Under the pieces are notes generated by a model. The model searched no databases, was not told the origin of the DNA, and saw only the letters and a program-made list of their open reading frames with translations. DNA of 64,000 bases, taken from contig NZ_JAADJV010000003.1 in assembly GCF_011684115.1 (NCBI RefSeq), forward strand, positions 124,001 to 188,000. Reading direction: 5' to 3'. Shown piece after piece: positions 7,198-16,369 of this stretch. How positions within the stretch are numbered: position 1 is the first letter of the stretch; every line of letters starts with the position of its first letter. A program made the translations under genes and the position numbers. Source of the stretch: Rahnella aceris (lineage in GTDB: Bacteria > Pseudomonadota > Gammaproteobacteria > Enterobacterales > Enterobacteriaceae).

Positions 7198-7416
7198 ATG
7201 AAAAAAGTATTAAGCGTAGTGGCTGTTATGGGCATCATGTTTGCTGTCAGTGCCTGTTCCAGTGACTATGTCATTTCAACCAATGACGGGCATATGATTA
7301 CAACACATGGCAAGCCGGTGAAAGACAAAGATACCGGTCTGATCTCTTATAAAGATACTGATGGCAGTGTTCACCAGGTTCATCAGGGTGACGTAAAAGA
7401 GATTGTCGAAAAATAA
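7198..7416 (+). CDS. YgdI/YgdR family lipoprotein
   Basis: A 72-residue lipoprotein of the YgdI/YgdR (DUF903) family: signal MKKVLSVVAVMGIMFAVSA, lipidated Cys, then the compact SH3-like domain YVISTNDGHMITTHGKP...DTGLISYKDTDG with a C-terminal VHQGDVKEI. Function in the envelope is unknown; members are small outer- or inner-membrane anchored proteins. Two ATG codons stand in tandem at 7195 and 7198; the second has the better distance from AGGAG (7188-7192). Confidence 0.9.
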   Translation: MKKVLSVVAVMGIMFAVSACSSDYVISTNDGHMITTHGKPVKDKDTGLISYKDTDGSVHQVHQGDVKEIVEK

Positions 7417-7434
7417 GTGCGCTGGCACAGGAAC

Positions 7435-7457
7435 CGCCATTAATATCATTAATGGCG
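7435..7457 (+). terminator. Hairpin after the YgdR-like gene
   Basis: CGCCATTAAT and ATTAATGGCG form a 10-bp stem with a 3-base loop, 18 bases past the stop. No T-run follows, so it may protect the 3' end rather than terminate. Confidence 0.5.
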
Positions 7458-7568
7458 TCATCTGCAGGGTAAAAATATATATTTCTTTCTCAGAAAGTTA
7501 TAGCCGATTGCCAGCCCGAAAAACATAAATCTCTCTTATGGTCTGGTTCAAGGGGAAATAGAGCACGT

Positions 7569-7874
7569 TTGCTGACATCGCTGATGCTGCTCGACGAGCC
7601 GACCACCTATCTTGATATCAGCCATCAGGTTGAGCTGATGAACCTGCTGCGCAGTCAGAATCAGCAGGGGAAAACGCGGGTGGCGGTGCTGCACGATTTG
7701 AATCAGGCCAGCCGCTATTGTGATTATCTGGTGATGATGGCGGCGGGCAAAATTATCGCGCAGGGCACGCCGGAAGAGGTGATGACACCCGAATTGCTGG
7801 CGCAGGTTTTTGATATCGATGTGCAAATCTACCCTGAACCGGCGTCGGGCAGGCCGATGTGTATTGTGCGGTGA
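7569..7874 (+). pseudogene. Remnant of a FecE-type iron-siderophore ABC ATPase
   Basis: About 100 residues match the C-terminal part of FecE/CbrD-like ATPases: Walker B plus D-loop (LMLLDEPTTYLDI), the switch His (VLHDLNQASRYCD), then AQGTPEEVMTPELLAQVF and a PEPASGRPMC ending. The Walker A, Q-loop and LSGGQ signature that should precede are absent, and no start with a ribosome site is present, so this is the 3' third of a deleted gene. No matching permease or binding protein adjoins it. The loss probably removed a whole uptake cluster. Confidence 0.85.
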
Positions 7875-7898
7875 AATGGGGTGTTAACCCCATTTTTA

Positions 7899-8384
7899 TC
7901 ATGAACGGTCATTCCATTCATCGGTATATTTAATATTGCCGTCAACATAGTGCCAGGTGATTTTGTTGTACATCATTGACACGGATTCCGTGTGATTAAT
8001 CTGCGAATTACCTGACATTTTAACGTTCGGCATCCCGGGATTTACGCCAGTAATCTTCACGCCCTCAATCGTCATAATAAAATAAACCTCTTCGCGTCCG
8101 GCATCGTTAATACGGTACCAGCGGATCTCAGCGGACTTTAGTGTTTGGCCTTTTGAAACCGCTTTATATAAATAAGGACTCGACGAATCGAATTCCTTTT
8201 CAAACATCATCGGTGAATGAGAGCGTGTCCCGGTAATGCTGCCACTGCGACTATCGACGGGAATATTCAGACCGTGGCTGAAACCGATGATCTCAATACT
8301 TCCCTCACGCCCTGCAACATCCACTGAACCTTTGATAGCGGAACCGCCATCATCATAAAGCCACATATAAGCGGGTATTGGCAT
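7899..8384 (-). CDS. hcp: Hcp-family type VI secretion tube protein
   Basis: A 161-residue Hcp protein with the family opening (MPIPAYMWLYDDGGSAIKGSVDV), GREGSIEIIGFSHGLNIPVD and the central TGTRSHSPMMFEKEFDSSSPYLYKAV block. Hcp forms the hexameric rings of the T6SS inner tube and carries small effectors in its lumen. AAGGGAA lies upstream of its ATG. No other T6SS core gene is in the window, so this is an orphan copy that must rely on a system elsewhere. It diverges from a Tlde1-like effector gene, which suggests an effector delivery islet. Confidence 0.93.
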   Translation of the reverse strand: MPIPAYMWLYDDGGSAIKGSVDVAGREGSIEIIGFSHGLNIPVDSRSGSITGTRSHSPMMFEKEFDSSSPYLYKAVSKGQTLKSAEIRWYRINDAGREEVYFIMTIEGVKITGVNPGMPNVKMSGNSQINHTESVSMMYNKITWHYVDGNIKYTDEWNDRS

Positions 8385-8573
8385 TGCTGTAATTCCCTTT
8401 AATAAAATGAGACTTCACGTTATGCCCATACTGCTATCAGCGCAATTAGCGGATGTCGTAATGGACTGAATTTTCAGAATTTTATTATCAATTCAGGCAG
8501 TCCTGACGTCTGTTTTTTGCGGTGCGACTCCTGTAGTGTCATCCCTTAAGCTAAATTTTCAAAAGGCGGTTTC
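8385..8573. promoter_or_regulatory. Divergent hcp / effector promoter region
   Basis: 189 bp separating hcp and the effector gene; it must carry both promoters. AAAGGCGG at 8562-8569 is the ribosome site of the effector. I see no clear operator. Confidence 0.5.
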
Positions 8574-9101
8574 ATGGCTTTACAAGGAAAGTTTGTTATT
8601 AATGATGCGGATTACTGCCCTCTGATGATGTATGGGGTCGGTACTTACATGGCTTACTCTGGCAAAGATGCTTATCGCAACAGGGCAAGTTGTATTGGAA
8701 TTCCAAATCTGGGGCCGATTCCCTATGGTCGCTATCATATTGTGAAACGAGTAACGGGTGGGGTGAAAGGTGTTGTCAGGGCCGATATCCGTGATTCCTA
8801 TTCGTGGTTTACGCCTACCCCGGTGATTAAGGCGGAGTGGTTTGCTCTTTATCGGGACGATGGGTCCATAGATGACAAAACATGGATAGAAGGAGTGGAA
8901 CGAGGCAATTTTCGCTTGCATCCTCCCGGCCCGCTGGGGATATCCTATGGATGTATCACCCTTCAGCATCGCAGTGATTTTATGGCTATTCGTCAGGCCT
9001 TGATGTCTACCCGGCAGACAGAATTACCCAATGGTTTAATGAGTTATGGAATGATAGAGGTGATCCTGAATGGGCAGGCGTCGTGTGACAACGGGATTTA
9101 G
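8574..9101 (+). CDS. tlde1: Tlde1-like T6SS L,D-transpeptidase effector (DUF2778)
   Basis: A 175-residue DUF2778 protein. The catalytic signature is H116-PPGPLGI-S124-YG-C127, with Cys as nucleophile, as in L,D-transpeptidases; the fold opens with GKFVINDADYCPLMMYGVGTYMAYSG. Tlde1 of Salmonella is delivered by T6SS to the periplasm of rival cells, where it cuts peptidoglycan tetrapeptides and swaps D-amino acids. There is no signal peptide, as expected of a T6SS cargo. The neighbours fit: a divergent hcp and, overlapping its 3' end, a small membrane protein that would be the immunity factor. Confidence 0.88.
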   Translation: MALQGKFVINDADYCPLMMYGVGTYMAYSGKDAYRNRASCIGIPNLGPIPYGRYHIVKRVTGGVKGVVRADIRDSYSWFTPTPVIKAEWFALYRDDGSIDDKTWIEGVERGNFRLHPPGPLGISYGCITLQHRSDFMAIRQALMSTRQTELPNGLMSYGMIEVILNGQASCDNGI

Positions 9102-9336
9102 AATATTAATTGCAGTGGGCATTTACGTTCTGGTTTTTCTTATTCTGCGGCCTTCATCCCCGGTGACTAAAGAACAATATATCTTCTGGAATGACACAGC
9201 CGCGTTATTTGGAGAACCAGACGTTGAAGGCTTTATCGGATTGACGCTATTTATTATTTGTCCTGTTATCACAGTTCTTTTGTATCAGGTGATCGTCAGG
9301 CTTTTACACTGGCATCTGAACAAACCCGATAAATGA
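9070..9336 (+). CDS. Candidate Tldi1-type membrane immunity protein
   Basis: An 88-residue protein with two predicted membrane helices (about residues 9-27 and 55-77) joined by a ~27-residue loop (SPVTKEQYIFWNDTAALFGEPD). It overlaps the effector gene by 32 bp in another frame, with GAGG before its ATG, so the two are cotranscribed and coupled. Tlde1 acts in the periplasm, so an immunity protein whose loop faces that side is expected. The assignment rests on position and topology; I do not recognise the sequence itself. Confidence 0.75.
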   Translation: MGRRRVTTGFRILIAVGIYVLVFLILRPSSPVTKEQYIFWNDTAALFGEPDVEGFIGLTLFIICPVITVLLYQVIVRLLHWHLNKPDK

Positions 9337-9356
9337 TGAATCCGTGGACATCATCA

Positions 9357-9382
9357 ATGCGGCGAGATTAAACCCGCCGCGC
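9357..9382 (+). terminator. Hairpin after the effector/immunity pair
   Basis: GCGGCG (9359-9364) pairs with CGCCGC (9375-9380), flanked by AATGC/GCATT. A short TTTTC follows, so termination would be weak. Confidence 0.5.
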
Positions 9383-9538
9383 ATTTTCAAGATTTCTCCT
9401 TCTTTCTACTCCCATGCTCTGCCGCGTAAAAATATGGTTTTTCGTTGCCATTGTTTTCTCTCAGGTTGTGTTTATCAGCTACACTTTTGACACCCCTACA
9501 GCGCCAATCAAAAGAGCGCAAGATAACGAGAAAACATC

Positions 9539-10702
9539 ATGATCATTTCTGCATCAACGGACTACCGCGCCGCGGCAAAAAGTAAACTGCCGCCATTCCT
9601 GTTTCATTACATCGACGGCGGCGCTTACAACGAGCATACACTCAGACGTAATACCGCCGATCTGGCCGACATCGCCTTGCGTCAGCGCATCCTCAAAAAC
9701 ATGTCCGATCTCAGTCTTGAGACACAACTGTTTGGCGAAAAACTGGCGATGCCCGTCGTGCTGGCACCGGTCGGTCTGACCGGTATGTACGCGCGACGCG
9801 GCGAAGTGCAGGCTGCCCGCGCGGCGGCGAAAAAAGGCATTCCTTTCACGCTTTCCACCGTCTCTGTCTGTCCGATTGAAGAGGTTGCACCGGCCATCGA
9901 CCGGCCGATGTGGTTCCAGCTTTATGTGTTGAAAGACCGGGGTTTCATGCGCAATGCGCTGGAACGCGCGCAGGCGGCGGGGGTTAAAACGCTGGTGTTT
10001 ACCGTGGATATGCCGACGCCCGGCGCACGTTATCGCGATGCGCATTCCGGCATGAGCGGTCCAAACGCCGCTGCACGCCGCATGTTGCAGGCGGTCATGC
10101 ATCCGCAATGGGCCTGGGATGTGGGGCTGAATGGCAAACCGCATGATCTGGGTAATGTTTCCGCTTATCGCGGCAAACCCACCACGCTGGAGGATTATAT
10201 CGGCTGGCTGGGCGCAAACTTCGACCCGTCGATTTCATGGAAAGATCTGGAATGGATCCGTGAGTTCTGGAAAGGCCCGATGATTATCAAAGGGATTCTG
10301 GATCCGGAAGATGCAAAAGACGCGGTGAAATTTGGTGCTGATGGCATTGTGGTCTCCAACCACGGCGGCCGTCAGCTTGACGGTGTGTTGTCCACCGCCC
10401 ACGCACTGCCGGCTATTGCAGACGCGGTGAAAGGTGACATCACCATTCTCGCCGATTCCGGCATTCGCACCGGTCTGGACGTGGTCCGCATGATTGCGCT
10501 CGGTGCAGACAGCGTGCTGCTGGGCAGGGCGTTTGTGTATGCGCTGGCGGCGGCGGGCGAGGCCGGGGTCATTAATCTGCTGAACCTGATCGAAAAAGAA
10601 ATGCGGGTAGCGATGACATTGACCGGGGCGAAATCCATTGCTGATATCAGTGGCGATTCGCTGGTTTACGGACGGAATCAGTTGCATCGCGCGACCTTGT
10701 AA
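9539..10702 (+). CDS. lldD: L-lactate dehydrogenase (FMN, quinone-linked)
   Basis: A 387-residue LldD. It has the FMN-dependent alpha-hydroxyacid oxidase fold: substrate-binding Tyr in [24 protein letters not shown], the active-site His and Arg in [10 protein letters not shown], and the phosphate-binding LADSGIRTG and LLGRAFVY segments. It oxidises L-lactate to pyruvate at the inner face of the membrane and feeds electrons to the quinone pool. Length and sequence match enteric LldD. The usual partners lldP and lldR are not adjacent, so the gene stands alone here. Confidence 0.96.
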   Translation: MIISASTDYRAAAKSKLPPFLFHYIDGGAYNEHTLRRNTADLADIALRQRILKNMSDLSLETQLFGEKLAMPVVLAPVGLTGMYARRGEVQAARAAAKKGIPFTLSTVSVCPIEEVAPAIDRPMWFQLYVLKDRGFMRNALERAQAAGVKTLVFTVDMPTPGARYRDAHSGMSGPNAAARRMLQAVMHPQWAWDVGLNGKPHDLGNVSAYRGKPTTLEDYIGWLGANFDPSISWKDLEWIREFWKGPMIIKGILDPEDAKDAVKFGADGIVVSNHGGRQLDGVLSTAHALPAIADAVKGDITILADSGIRTGLDVVRMIALGADSVLLGRAFVYALAAAGEAGVINLLNLIEKEMRVAMTLTGAKSIADISGDSLVYGRNQLHRATL

Positions 10703-10705
10703 AAT

Positions 10706-10742
10706 GCAGAGGGCGCAACTTCCGTTTGAAGCCACGCCCTGT
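10706..10742. terminator. Shared hairpin between lldD and the GGDEF gene
   Basis: AGGGCG (10710-10715) and CGCCCT (10735-10740) form a stem, with TTC/GAA pairing inside the long loop. It sits between two convergent stops. T-runs are poor on both strands. Confidence 0.45.
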
Positions 10743-10746
10743 TTCA

Positions 10747-11874
10747 TTACCCCACGCAATAGCCGTTTCTGCCTGCATGTTTGGCGTCATACAGCGCACC
10801 GTCGGCACGTTTGAGTAATTCCAGCGAAGTCATGCCCGGCGACCATTGCATAATGCCCTGGCTGACCGTCACCGTGTCTGCCACCTGTGATAAGGCGTGC
10901 GGGATAGCCGCCTGCGTTACGCTTTGCCTGATGCGTTCCGCGACGACCTCCGCATCGTCGGCGGTGGCGCTGTGCAGCAGGATCACAAACTCCTCACCGC
11001 CATAACGGGCCACCAGATCGGCCGGTTGTCTTACGACCTGTTTAAAACACTCCGCGATGCCCACCAGACAAGTATCTCCGGTCTGATGGCCGTAATGGTC
11101 GTTGTATTTTTTGAAATAATCCACGTCAATCATGATCAGGGAAAAGGTGCCGCCCTGACGTTCCGTTTGCGCAATCAGTTGTTCAAGCTGATTATCAAGC
11201 TGGCGGCGGTTCGCTACGCCCGTCAGCGGATCATAATGCGCCAGATTATCCAGCTTGCTGACCAGCAACTGGTTGTCGCATTCCCGCCTGACAGAAAGGA
11301 CAAACCAGCGGCTGAGCATAATACGCGCGCTTTCAAACAGGGCGCTGACGACAATCATCGCAGCGATTTCCAGAATCGGAATATCCGCTTTCAGCAGTAC
11401 CAGATGAAAAAATAATGAAAACCACAGCGGTAATGTGAAGCTGTAAAGGATCGGCATGGTCGGGTACAGCGCAATCAGCGCCGTAAAAATCAGCATACAG
11501 AACAGCGGGAAGACCAGTTGTTGCTGCGTGTCACTGGCCAGCATGAAATGGAACACCACGGCCCAGAATAAACCGACCAGAAACGCCAGTATCATCGCGG
11601 GCGTACGTGAGCGTATGAAGCGCAGCACGGGCAAAAGAATGATAAAAAATACCAGGAAAATCAGGGCTAAATTATCCAGAACCGGACCGGAAACCGCCAC
11701 GTCGGCGTTCGGATCCAGTAATACCCTGAACTGATGACGTCCGAATAAAAAAAGCACAAAACCAAGATTGGCGAGCAGCAACCAGATAGCGCTGATGCGC
11801 AGTGAGGCTTTTTTATAGTGATCCAGCAGGGCGTTAAACGCTGTGTCTTGCCGCGTGTGAGTGGTTTTTTGCAT
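10747..11874 (-). CDS. Membrane diguanylate cyclase (GGDEF)
   Basis: A 375-residue protein: about six predicted membrane helices in residues 25-195, then a GGDEF domain with DPLTGVANRR, the active-site RYGGEEF and the closing KRADGALYDAKHAGRN. It should make cyclic-di-GMP from two GTP. The product-inhibition I-site (RxxD five residues before GGEEF) reads QPAD here, so feedback inhibition is probably lost. The membrane part is not a sensor type I can name. AAGGA lies five bases before the ATG. It is a single gene, convergent with lldD. Confidence 0.92.
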   Translation of the reverse strand: MQKTTHTRQDTAFNALLDHYKKASLRISAIWLLLANLGFVLFLFGRHQFRVLLDPNADVAVSGPVLDNLALIFLVFFIILLPVLRFIRSRTPAMILAFLVGLFWAVVFHFMLASDTQQQLVFPLFCMLIFTALIALYPTMPILYSFTLPLWFSLFFHLVLLKADIPILEIAAMIVVSALFESARIMLSRWFVLSVRRECDNQLLVSKLDNLAHYDPLTGVANRRQLDNQLEQLIAQTERQGGTFSLIMIDVDYFKKYNDHYGHQTGDTCLVGIAECFKQVVRQPADLVARYGGEEFVILLHSATADDAEVVAERIRQSVTQAAIPHALSQVADTVTVSQGIMQWSPGMTSLELLKRADGALYDAKHAGRNGYCVG

Positions 11875-11920
11875 GGTTTTCCTTAACGTCGTCTTCGTGG
11901 ATAGTGTAGACGAGGAAGAG

Positions 11921-11956
11921 TTTTTACTCCTCCCCCTGCGGAGGCCGGGAGGGGTT
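11921..11956. repeat. Degenerate copy of dispersed palindromic repeat
   Basis: CTCCTCCCCCTGCGG and CCGGGAGGGG form an imperfect palindrome related to the repeat inside the 3' end of pqqF and at 18.8, 21.4 and 27.9 kb. Confidence 0.5.
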
Positions 11957-11986
11957 TTAAGGACGAAACGATGGCCAAAGCAGACA

Positions 11987-14179
11987 TCAACTTCTTGATT
12001 TTTTTGTAATACCCCAACCCTCCCCTTCGCAGGGGAAGGCGTTGTCCGGTGTTCGTAGACAGGCAGCCAGTTGTTCCCCAGTTACGCCCGCGATGACCAT
12101 CTCATTCACGGGGGGCGCAAAGGCAAACTCCCTTAACCATTGCTGCCTCGCCGCTTCCAGCCTGTCAGCGGGCCGCGCGCTAAGCGATTCCCGCAACACG
12201 CAGCGCTTTTCTTCCAGTGTCTCCGGGGTAATGCCGTCAATGATGGCCGGGATCTGCGCGATAAACGTATGGATAAACCCCAGCAGTGTTTCTGCGCTAT
12301 ACGTCGGCGATTGTAATGCAAACAAAATGCCGGACTGGCGGGCGGTCTGATGGAAACGGCAACTCACTACGTATCCGACATTTTTTTCGACGCGCAATTG
12401 CTGGAAGAATTTGGGTTCGAGGAACGACGCTAAAATCTGCGTGGCGGCCAGGCATTCAGCGGTGTTTTCCGCCAGCGGACAGAATAGCAATACCGCAGCA
12501 TCGTCTCCGGCGGTCGTGAATTCATGCACTCCGCCTGACGAGCTGCTGACCACTTCCGGCAGTTTTGCCAGCAGGGTGCGTATCGCGATATCCGATGCCA
12601 GCTGATGCTGTTCCTGCTCAAACAGCCGTTTGCCTTGTGCCAGCGCGGCGGGAGAAGGCGCGCGCAGCAGTTCGAGCGCCGTGGCGAGCGTGCGCGTCGC
12701 CCATGCCTGAGAGCCGCTAAGTTGTAATAATCCGTTGCCCTGCGCACAGGTAAACACCAGAGAATGACCTGCATGGGCAGATTGCGCGCAAAGGGCGCGC
12801 AGGCTGGCGCGGGCGATACACGCCTGAAGTAAGGTCAGCGGGGCACCGGTGGTCAGGATGCTTTCCCCTGTTTTAAGCGTGATTCCGGCGGACGGGAGGT
12901 AAAACCTAAAAGGTGATTTCGTGACGTTGTCACATTGTGATTGCCATTCTTTAAAACTGACCGGCAGGGTGAAGCCTTTTACCGGGGTGTTTTGACCAGA
13001 CACATCCGGCGCAATCCACAGCCGCGTCATGTTTTCCGGCTTTAACTCGCTGAGCAATATCTGCCAGCCGTTATGCGCGGCGGGCGGGAAATCCAGGGTG
13101 CGGGCGCGCAGTTGATCCAACGGCGTCAGGCGGCTGAAATCGCGATGCGCGAGGGCAATGTAATGTTGCAAATGCCCGGTGCGTAAAGCATGAATCTGTT
13201 GCAGCCAGTGGCAGAACAGTGTTTCCACACGTGCACATAAAACAGGCGTGGTATCGCAGACGAGAAATTCAATACTGAGAATAGCGTCACTGTCGGATGC
13301 GTACGGCAGCGAAACCTGCACGCTGTCTGCCAGCGCCTGGGTTCGAAGTTGATCCAGCAAACTGCCCGGTGCTTCATCCGCCAGGAGCTGACGCAATAAC
13401 GTCAGCGCGGGCGAGGGCGTGACCGGGAACGAAAAACGCAGTCGTGGTGACCCGTCAAGACGCAATTGCAGATGGCGTTCGTCGCGCAATACCAGAGGCT
13501 GAGCAGGCGCTGGCTGAGAACCGTTGCAGGCAACAAAGGCATTGCCGTAACGCTCTGCCAGCGTGGTCAGTTCAGCGACAGATTGCGGCCCCTGTAACCA
13601 CAACGTGAGCTGCCCTGCGGTGAAGAATTGCTGATGATAGTCCGTCAGTGCCTGTTGCAGAGCGGAAATATCCTCACCGAAAGCGGTACGGTTACCGACG
13701 TGAAAATCATGCAGTTGTGCCGGAGCCGCAAAGGCCAGACTCAGCGCCGCATTACAAAGGGAATCCGCATGACCGGTCAGCATGCGGTATTCGGCGTCGA
13801 TCACCGCCACTTCCTGCTGCACGGCCTCCGTTGCCAGCAAAGGTTGCGCCAGCATATCCGTCAGACGCGCCAGACCGTCTGCAAACTTTGCCGGTGTCAT
13901 ATCGAAAAACCACGCCGTCGAGGTGGCGTGCGTGCTGGCGTTGAGTCGCGCTCCTTCGGACTGCGCCCACATCATCAGCCGTTCATCACCCTGAAACTGA
14001 CGGCTTCCGGCAAACACGACGTGCTCGAACAGGTGCGCCAGACCGGGAAACGCGGGCGGTTCGTGATGACTTCCGGCATCCAAATGAATGAGTGCGGCAG
14101 CACGCGAGGCCTGTGGGTCGTGAAGAATATTGACCCGCAATCCGTTAGCCAGTGTCAGGGTGTGTACGGCTGGCAGCAT
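11987..14179 (-). CDS. pqqF: PqqF, M16 zinc protease for PQQ precursor processing
   Basis: A 730-residue M16-family peptidase. The inverted zinc motif H49-L-F-E52-H53 is in HLDAGSHHEPPAFPGLAHLFEHVVFAG, and a downstream Glu (about 70 residues on) completes the site; the non-catalytic second half follows. PqqF cuts the PqqA peptide after PqqE has crosslinked it, freeing the Glu-Tyr pair. It is the last gene of pqqABCDEF and starts 7 bases past pqqE. The final ~12 codons read through a dispersed intergenic repeat, so the native C-terminus has been replaced or extended; the fold core should be unaffected. Confidence 0.94.
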   Translation of the reverse strand: MLPAVHTLTLANGLRVNILHDPQASRAAALIHLDAGSHHEPPAFPGLAHLFEHVVFAGSRQFQGDERLMMWAQSEGARLNASTHATSTAWFFDMTPAKFADGLARLTDMLAQPLLATEAVQQEVAVIDAEYRMLTGHADSLCNAALSLAFAAPAQLHDFHVGNRTAFGEDISALQQALTDYHQQFFTAGQLTLWLQGPQSVAELTTLAERYGNAFVACNGSQPAPAQPLVLRDERHLQLRLDGSPRLRFSFPVTPSPALTLLRQLLADEAPGSLLDQLRTQALADSVQVSLPYASDSDAILSIEFLVCDTTPVLCARVETLFCHWLQQIHALRTGHLQHYIALAHRDFSRLTPLDQLRARTLDFPPAAHNGWQILLSELKPENMTRLWIAPDVSGQNTPVKGFTLPVSFKEWQSQCDNVTKSPFRFYLPSAGITLKTGESILTTGAPLTLLQACIARASLRALCAQSAHAGHSLVFTCAQGNGLLQLSGSQAWATRTLATALELLRAPSPAALAQGKRLFEQEQHQLASDIAIRTLLAKLPEVVSSSSGGVHEFTTAGDDAAVLLFCPLAENTAECLAATQILASFLEPKFFQQLRVEKNVGYVVSCRFHQTARQSGILFALQSPTYSAETLLGFIHTFIAQIPAIIDGITPETLEEKRCVLRESLSARPADRLEAARQQWLREFAFAPPVNEMVIAGVTGEQLAACLRTPDNAFPCEGEGWGITKKSRS
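12007..12038. repeat. Dispersed palindromic repeat forming the 3' end of pqqF
   Basis: ACCCCAACCCTCCCC-TTCG-CAGGGGAAGG. It lies inside the pqqF frame and encodes the last residues FPCEGEGWGI before the stop. Near-identical sequence occurs at 18780-18816. Confidence 0.8.
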
Positions 14180-14186
14180 CAGACCC

Positions 14187-15344
14187 TCAGCCTTTAAAAA
14201 TCAACTGCGAGTTCGCGCGGTTGCGGAACTGCAACTGATTGATCTGAATGTTGGTGCAGTTGGCCTGTTCGCGAGCTGCCACAATTTTGCCATGATGTTC
14301 GGATTTGGAGCACACCGGATCGGCGTTGTCGGCGTTGCCGGTGAGCATAAACGCCTGACAGCGGCAGCCGCCGAAGTCTTTCTCTTTTTCAGAACAGGAA
14401 CGGCAGGGTTCCGGCATCCAGTCGAAGCCGCGGTATTTGTTAAAGCCGAACGAGTCGTACCAGATTTCCTGCAAGGTATTTTCCAGTACAGACGGGAATT
14501 CGACCGGCAACTGACGCGCGCTGTGGCACGGCAGCGCCATGCCTTCCGGCGTCACACTGAGGAATATCGCTCCCCAGCCGCCCATGCAGCCTTTCGGACG
14601 TTCTTCGTAATAATCGGGCGTCACAAACAGCAGGTTGGCCAGATTACCGGTGCCCGCCATTTTCTCGCGATACTGATGCACCACATTTTCGGCGCGGGCG
14701 ATCTGCTCGCGGGTCGGCAATAGTCCTTCGCGGTTAAGCTGCGCCCAGCCGTAAAACTGACAGGTCGCCAGCTCAACGTCATCGGCTTCCAGCTCGATAC
14801 TCAGGTCGATAATCTTGTCGATCTGGTCGATGTTATGGCGGTGCAGCACGAAGTTCAGCACCATCGGATAACCGTGGGCTTTCACCGCTTTTGCCATGTC
14901 GAGTTTTTGCCGGAATGCTTTAGCGTTACCCGCCAGTGCGGCGTTCAGCGTTTCATCGCTGGCCTGAAAACTGATCTGGATATGATCCAGTCCGGCTTCG
15001 GCAAACGCATCGATTTTCTTCTCGGTCAGCCCGATACCGGACGTGATCAGGTTGGTGTAAAAACCGAGATCGCGGGCAGCACGGATAAGTTCAGGCAAAT
15101 CTTTACGCACCAATGGCTCGCCGCCGGAGAAACCGATTTGCACTGCACCCATTTCCCGCGCTTCTTCGAACACTTTGATCCACTGTGCGGTGGTCAGCTC
15201 TTTTTCCTGTTTGGCGAAATCAAGCGGGTTCGAGCAATACGGACATTGCAACGGGCAGCGGTAGGTCAGTTCGGCCAGCAGCCACAACGGTGGTTTGACC
15301 GCAGGTTTAAGCAGGTTCACGGAAGGTAATCCACTTTTGAGCAT
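14187..15344 (-). CDS. pqqE: PqqE, radical SAM PqqA crosslinking enzyme
   Basis: A 385-residue radical SAM/SPASM protein. The SAM cluster motif is C30-x3-C34-x2-C37 (CPLQCPYC), followed by GFSGGEPL; the C-terminal SPASM domain supplies auxiliary cluster ligands ([35 protein letters not shown]). It makes the carbon-carbon bond between Glu and Tyr of PqqA, with PqqD as chaperone. The frame is open up to 15377, but the ATG at 15344 fits family length and still overlaps pqqD by 38 bp. The last ~30 residues are longer than in most PqqE. Confidence 0.95.
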   Translation of the reverse strand: MLKSGLPSVNLLKPAVKPPLWLLAELTYRCPLQCPYCSNPLDFAKQEKELTTAQWIKVFEEAREMGAVQIGFSGGEPLVRKDLPELIRAARDLGFYTNLITSGIGLTEKKIDAFAEAGLDHIQISFQASDETLNAALAGNAKAFRQKLDMAKAVKAHGYPMVLNFVLHRHNIDQIDKIIDLSIELEADDVELATCQFYGWAQLNREGLLPTREQIARAENVVHQYREKMAGTGNLANLLFVTPDYYEERPKGCMGGWGAIFLSVTPEGMALPCHSARQLPVEFPSVLENTLQEIWYDSFGFNKYRGFDWMPEPCRSCSEKEKDFGGCRCQAFMLTGNADNADPVCSKSEHHGKIVAAREQANCTNIQINQLQFRNRANSQLIFKG

Positions 15345-15594
15345 GGGCCTGAGCGAAGAAATCTTTGACGTCATCATTCACGCCACCGGCTTCCGGGAAG
15401 CGGGCATTCAGCTCATCGATGATATTGGCAATCGTCCGCTCGCCGTCGACCAGTTGCAAAATGAAGGTCGCGCTGTCGTTAAGTTTCGCCATCCCTTCCG
15501 GATACAGAATTACGTGGCAGTCCTGCGTTTTCTCAAACTGCATGCGGTAGCCGCGACGGAACATCGGCGTGTAGTGTTCGGTAATGGTGATCAC
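15307..15594 (-). CDS. pqqD: PqqD, peptide chaperone
   Basis: A 95-residue PqqD, a small winged-helix RiPP recognition protein ([40 protein letters not shown] then [10 protein letters not shown]). It binds PqqA and presents it to PqqE. Its start overlaps the pqqC stop by four bases (ATGA) and its end overlaps pqqE. Confidence 0.96.
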   Translation of the reverse strand: MITITEHYTPMFRRGYRMQFEKTQDCHVILYPEGMAKLNDSATFILQLVDGERTIANIIDELNARFPEAGGVNDDVKDFFAQAHAQKWITFREPA

Positions 15595-16358
15595 AGAAGT
15601 CGTCCTTTATGCCAGACCGCCTGTTGCGTCACGCTGTGGTACGGCGGGCGGTTCAGTTCGTAAGCCATGCTCATGGCATCGAGCATGCTCCACAGAATGT
15701 CGAGTTTGAATTGCAGGATTTCCAGCATGCGCTGCTGTTTTTCGACGGTATCGCAGTATTCCAGCGCCAGTTGCAGGCCGTGTTCCACGTCGCGATTCGC
15801 CTGACTCAGACGGCTGCGGAAATAGCCATAACCTTCTTCCTCAATCCATTTGTAATGCTGCGGCCAGGTATCGAGACGCGCCTGATGGATTTGCGGGGCG
15901 AACAGTTCAGTCAGCGAGCTGCATGCCGCTTCCTGCCAGACGGCGCGGCGCGCAAAGTTAACGTAAGCATCGACCGCAAAACGTACACCCGGTAACACCT
16001 TTTCTTCTGAAAGCAGCACATCACGATCCAGACCGACCGCTTCCCCCAGTCGCAGCCAGGCTTCGATACCGCCTTCACTGCCGCCGTAGCCGTCGTGATC
16101 GAGAATACGCTGCACCCATTTGCGTCGGGTTTGCGCATCCGGGCAATTGGCCATAATGGCCGCGTCTTTCAGCGGAATGCTGGTCTGATAATAGAACCGG
16201 TTCGCTACCCAGCCCTGAATTTGCTCGCGCGTCGCCTGACCATTGTGCATCGCAATATGGTACGGATGATGGATGTGATAAAACGCGCCTTTGGCCCGCA
16301 GCGCCTGTTCAAAAGCTTCCGGCGTCATCGGTGACGTCCGGTTTGAAGATGTCGTCAT
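15591..16358 (-). CDS. pqqC: PqqC, pyrroloquinoline-quinone synthase
   Basis: A 255-residue cofactor-free oxidase that closes the ring and performs the eight-electron oxidation in the last step of PQQ synthesis. Family blocks visible are [34 protein letters not shown] and [28 protein letters not shown], which hold the active-site His, Arg and Tyr residues. The ATG at 16358, twelve bases after the pqqB stop, is used; an upstream in-frame start at 16397 would overlap pqqB. Confidence 0.96.
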   Translation of the reverse strand: MTTSSNRTSPMTPEAFEQALRAKGAFYHIHHPYHIAMHNGQATREQIQGWVANRFYYQTSIPLKDAAIMANCPDAQTRRKWVQRILDHDGYGGSEGGIEAWLRLGEAVGLDRDVLLSEEKVLPGVRFAVDAYVNFARRAVWQEAACSSLTELFAPQIHQARLDTWPQHYKWIEEEGYGYFRSRLSQANRDVEHGLQLALEYCDTVEKQQRMLEILQFKLDILWSMLDAMSMAYELNRPPYHSVTQQAVWHKGRLL

Positions 16359-16369
16359 AATCGTTTTAC

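Noticed and set aside
14130-14723. 197-codon plus-strand frame over pqqE/pqqF
   Set aside because: Antisense shadow of conserved pqq genes; composition typical of such shadows.
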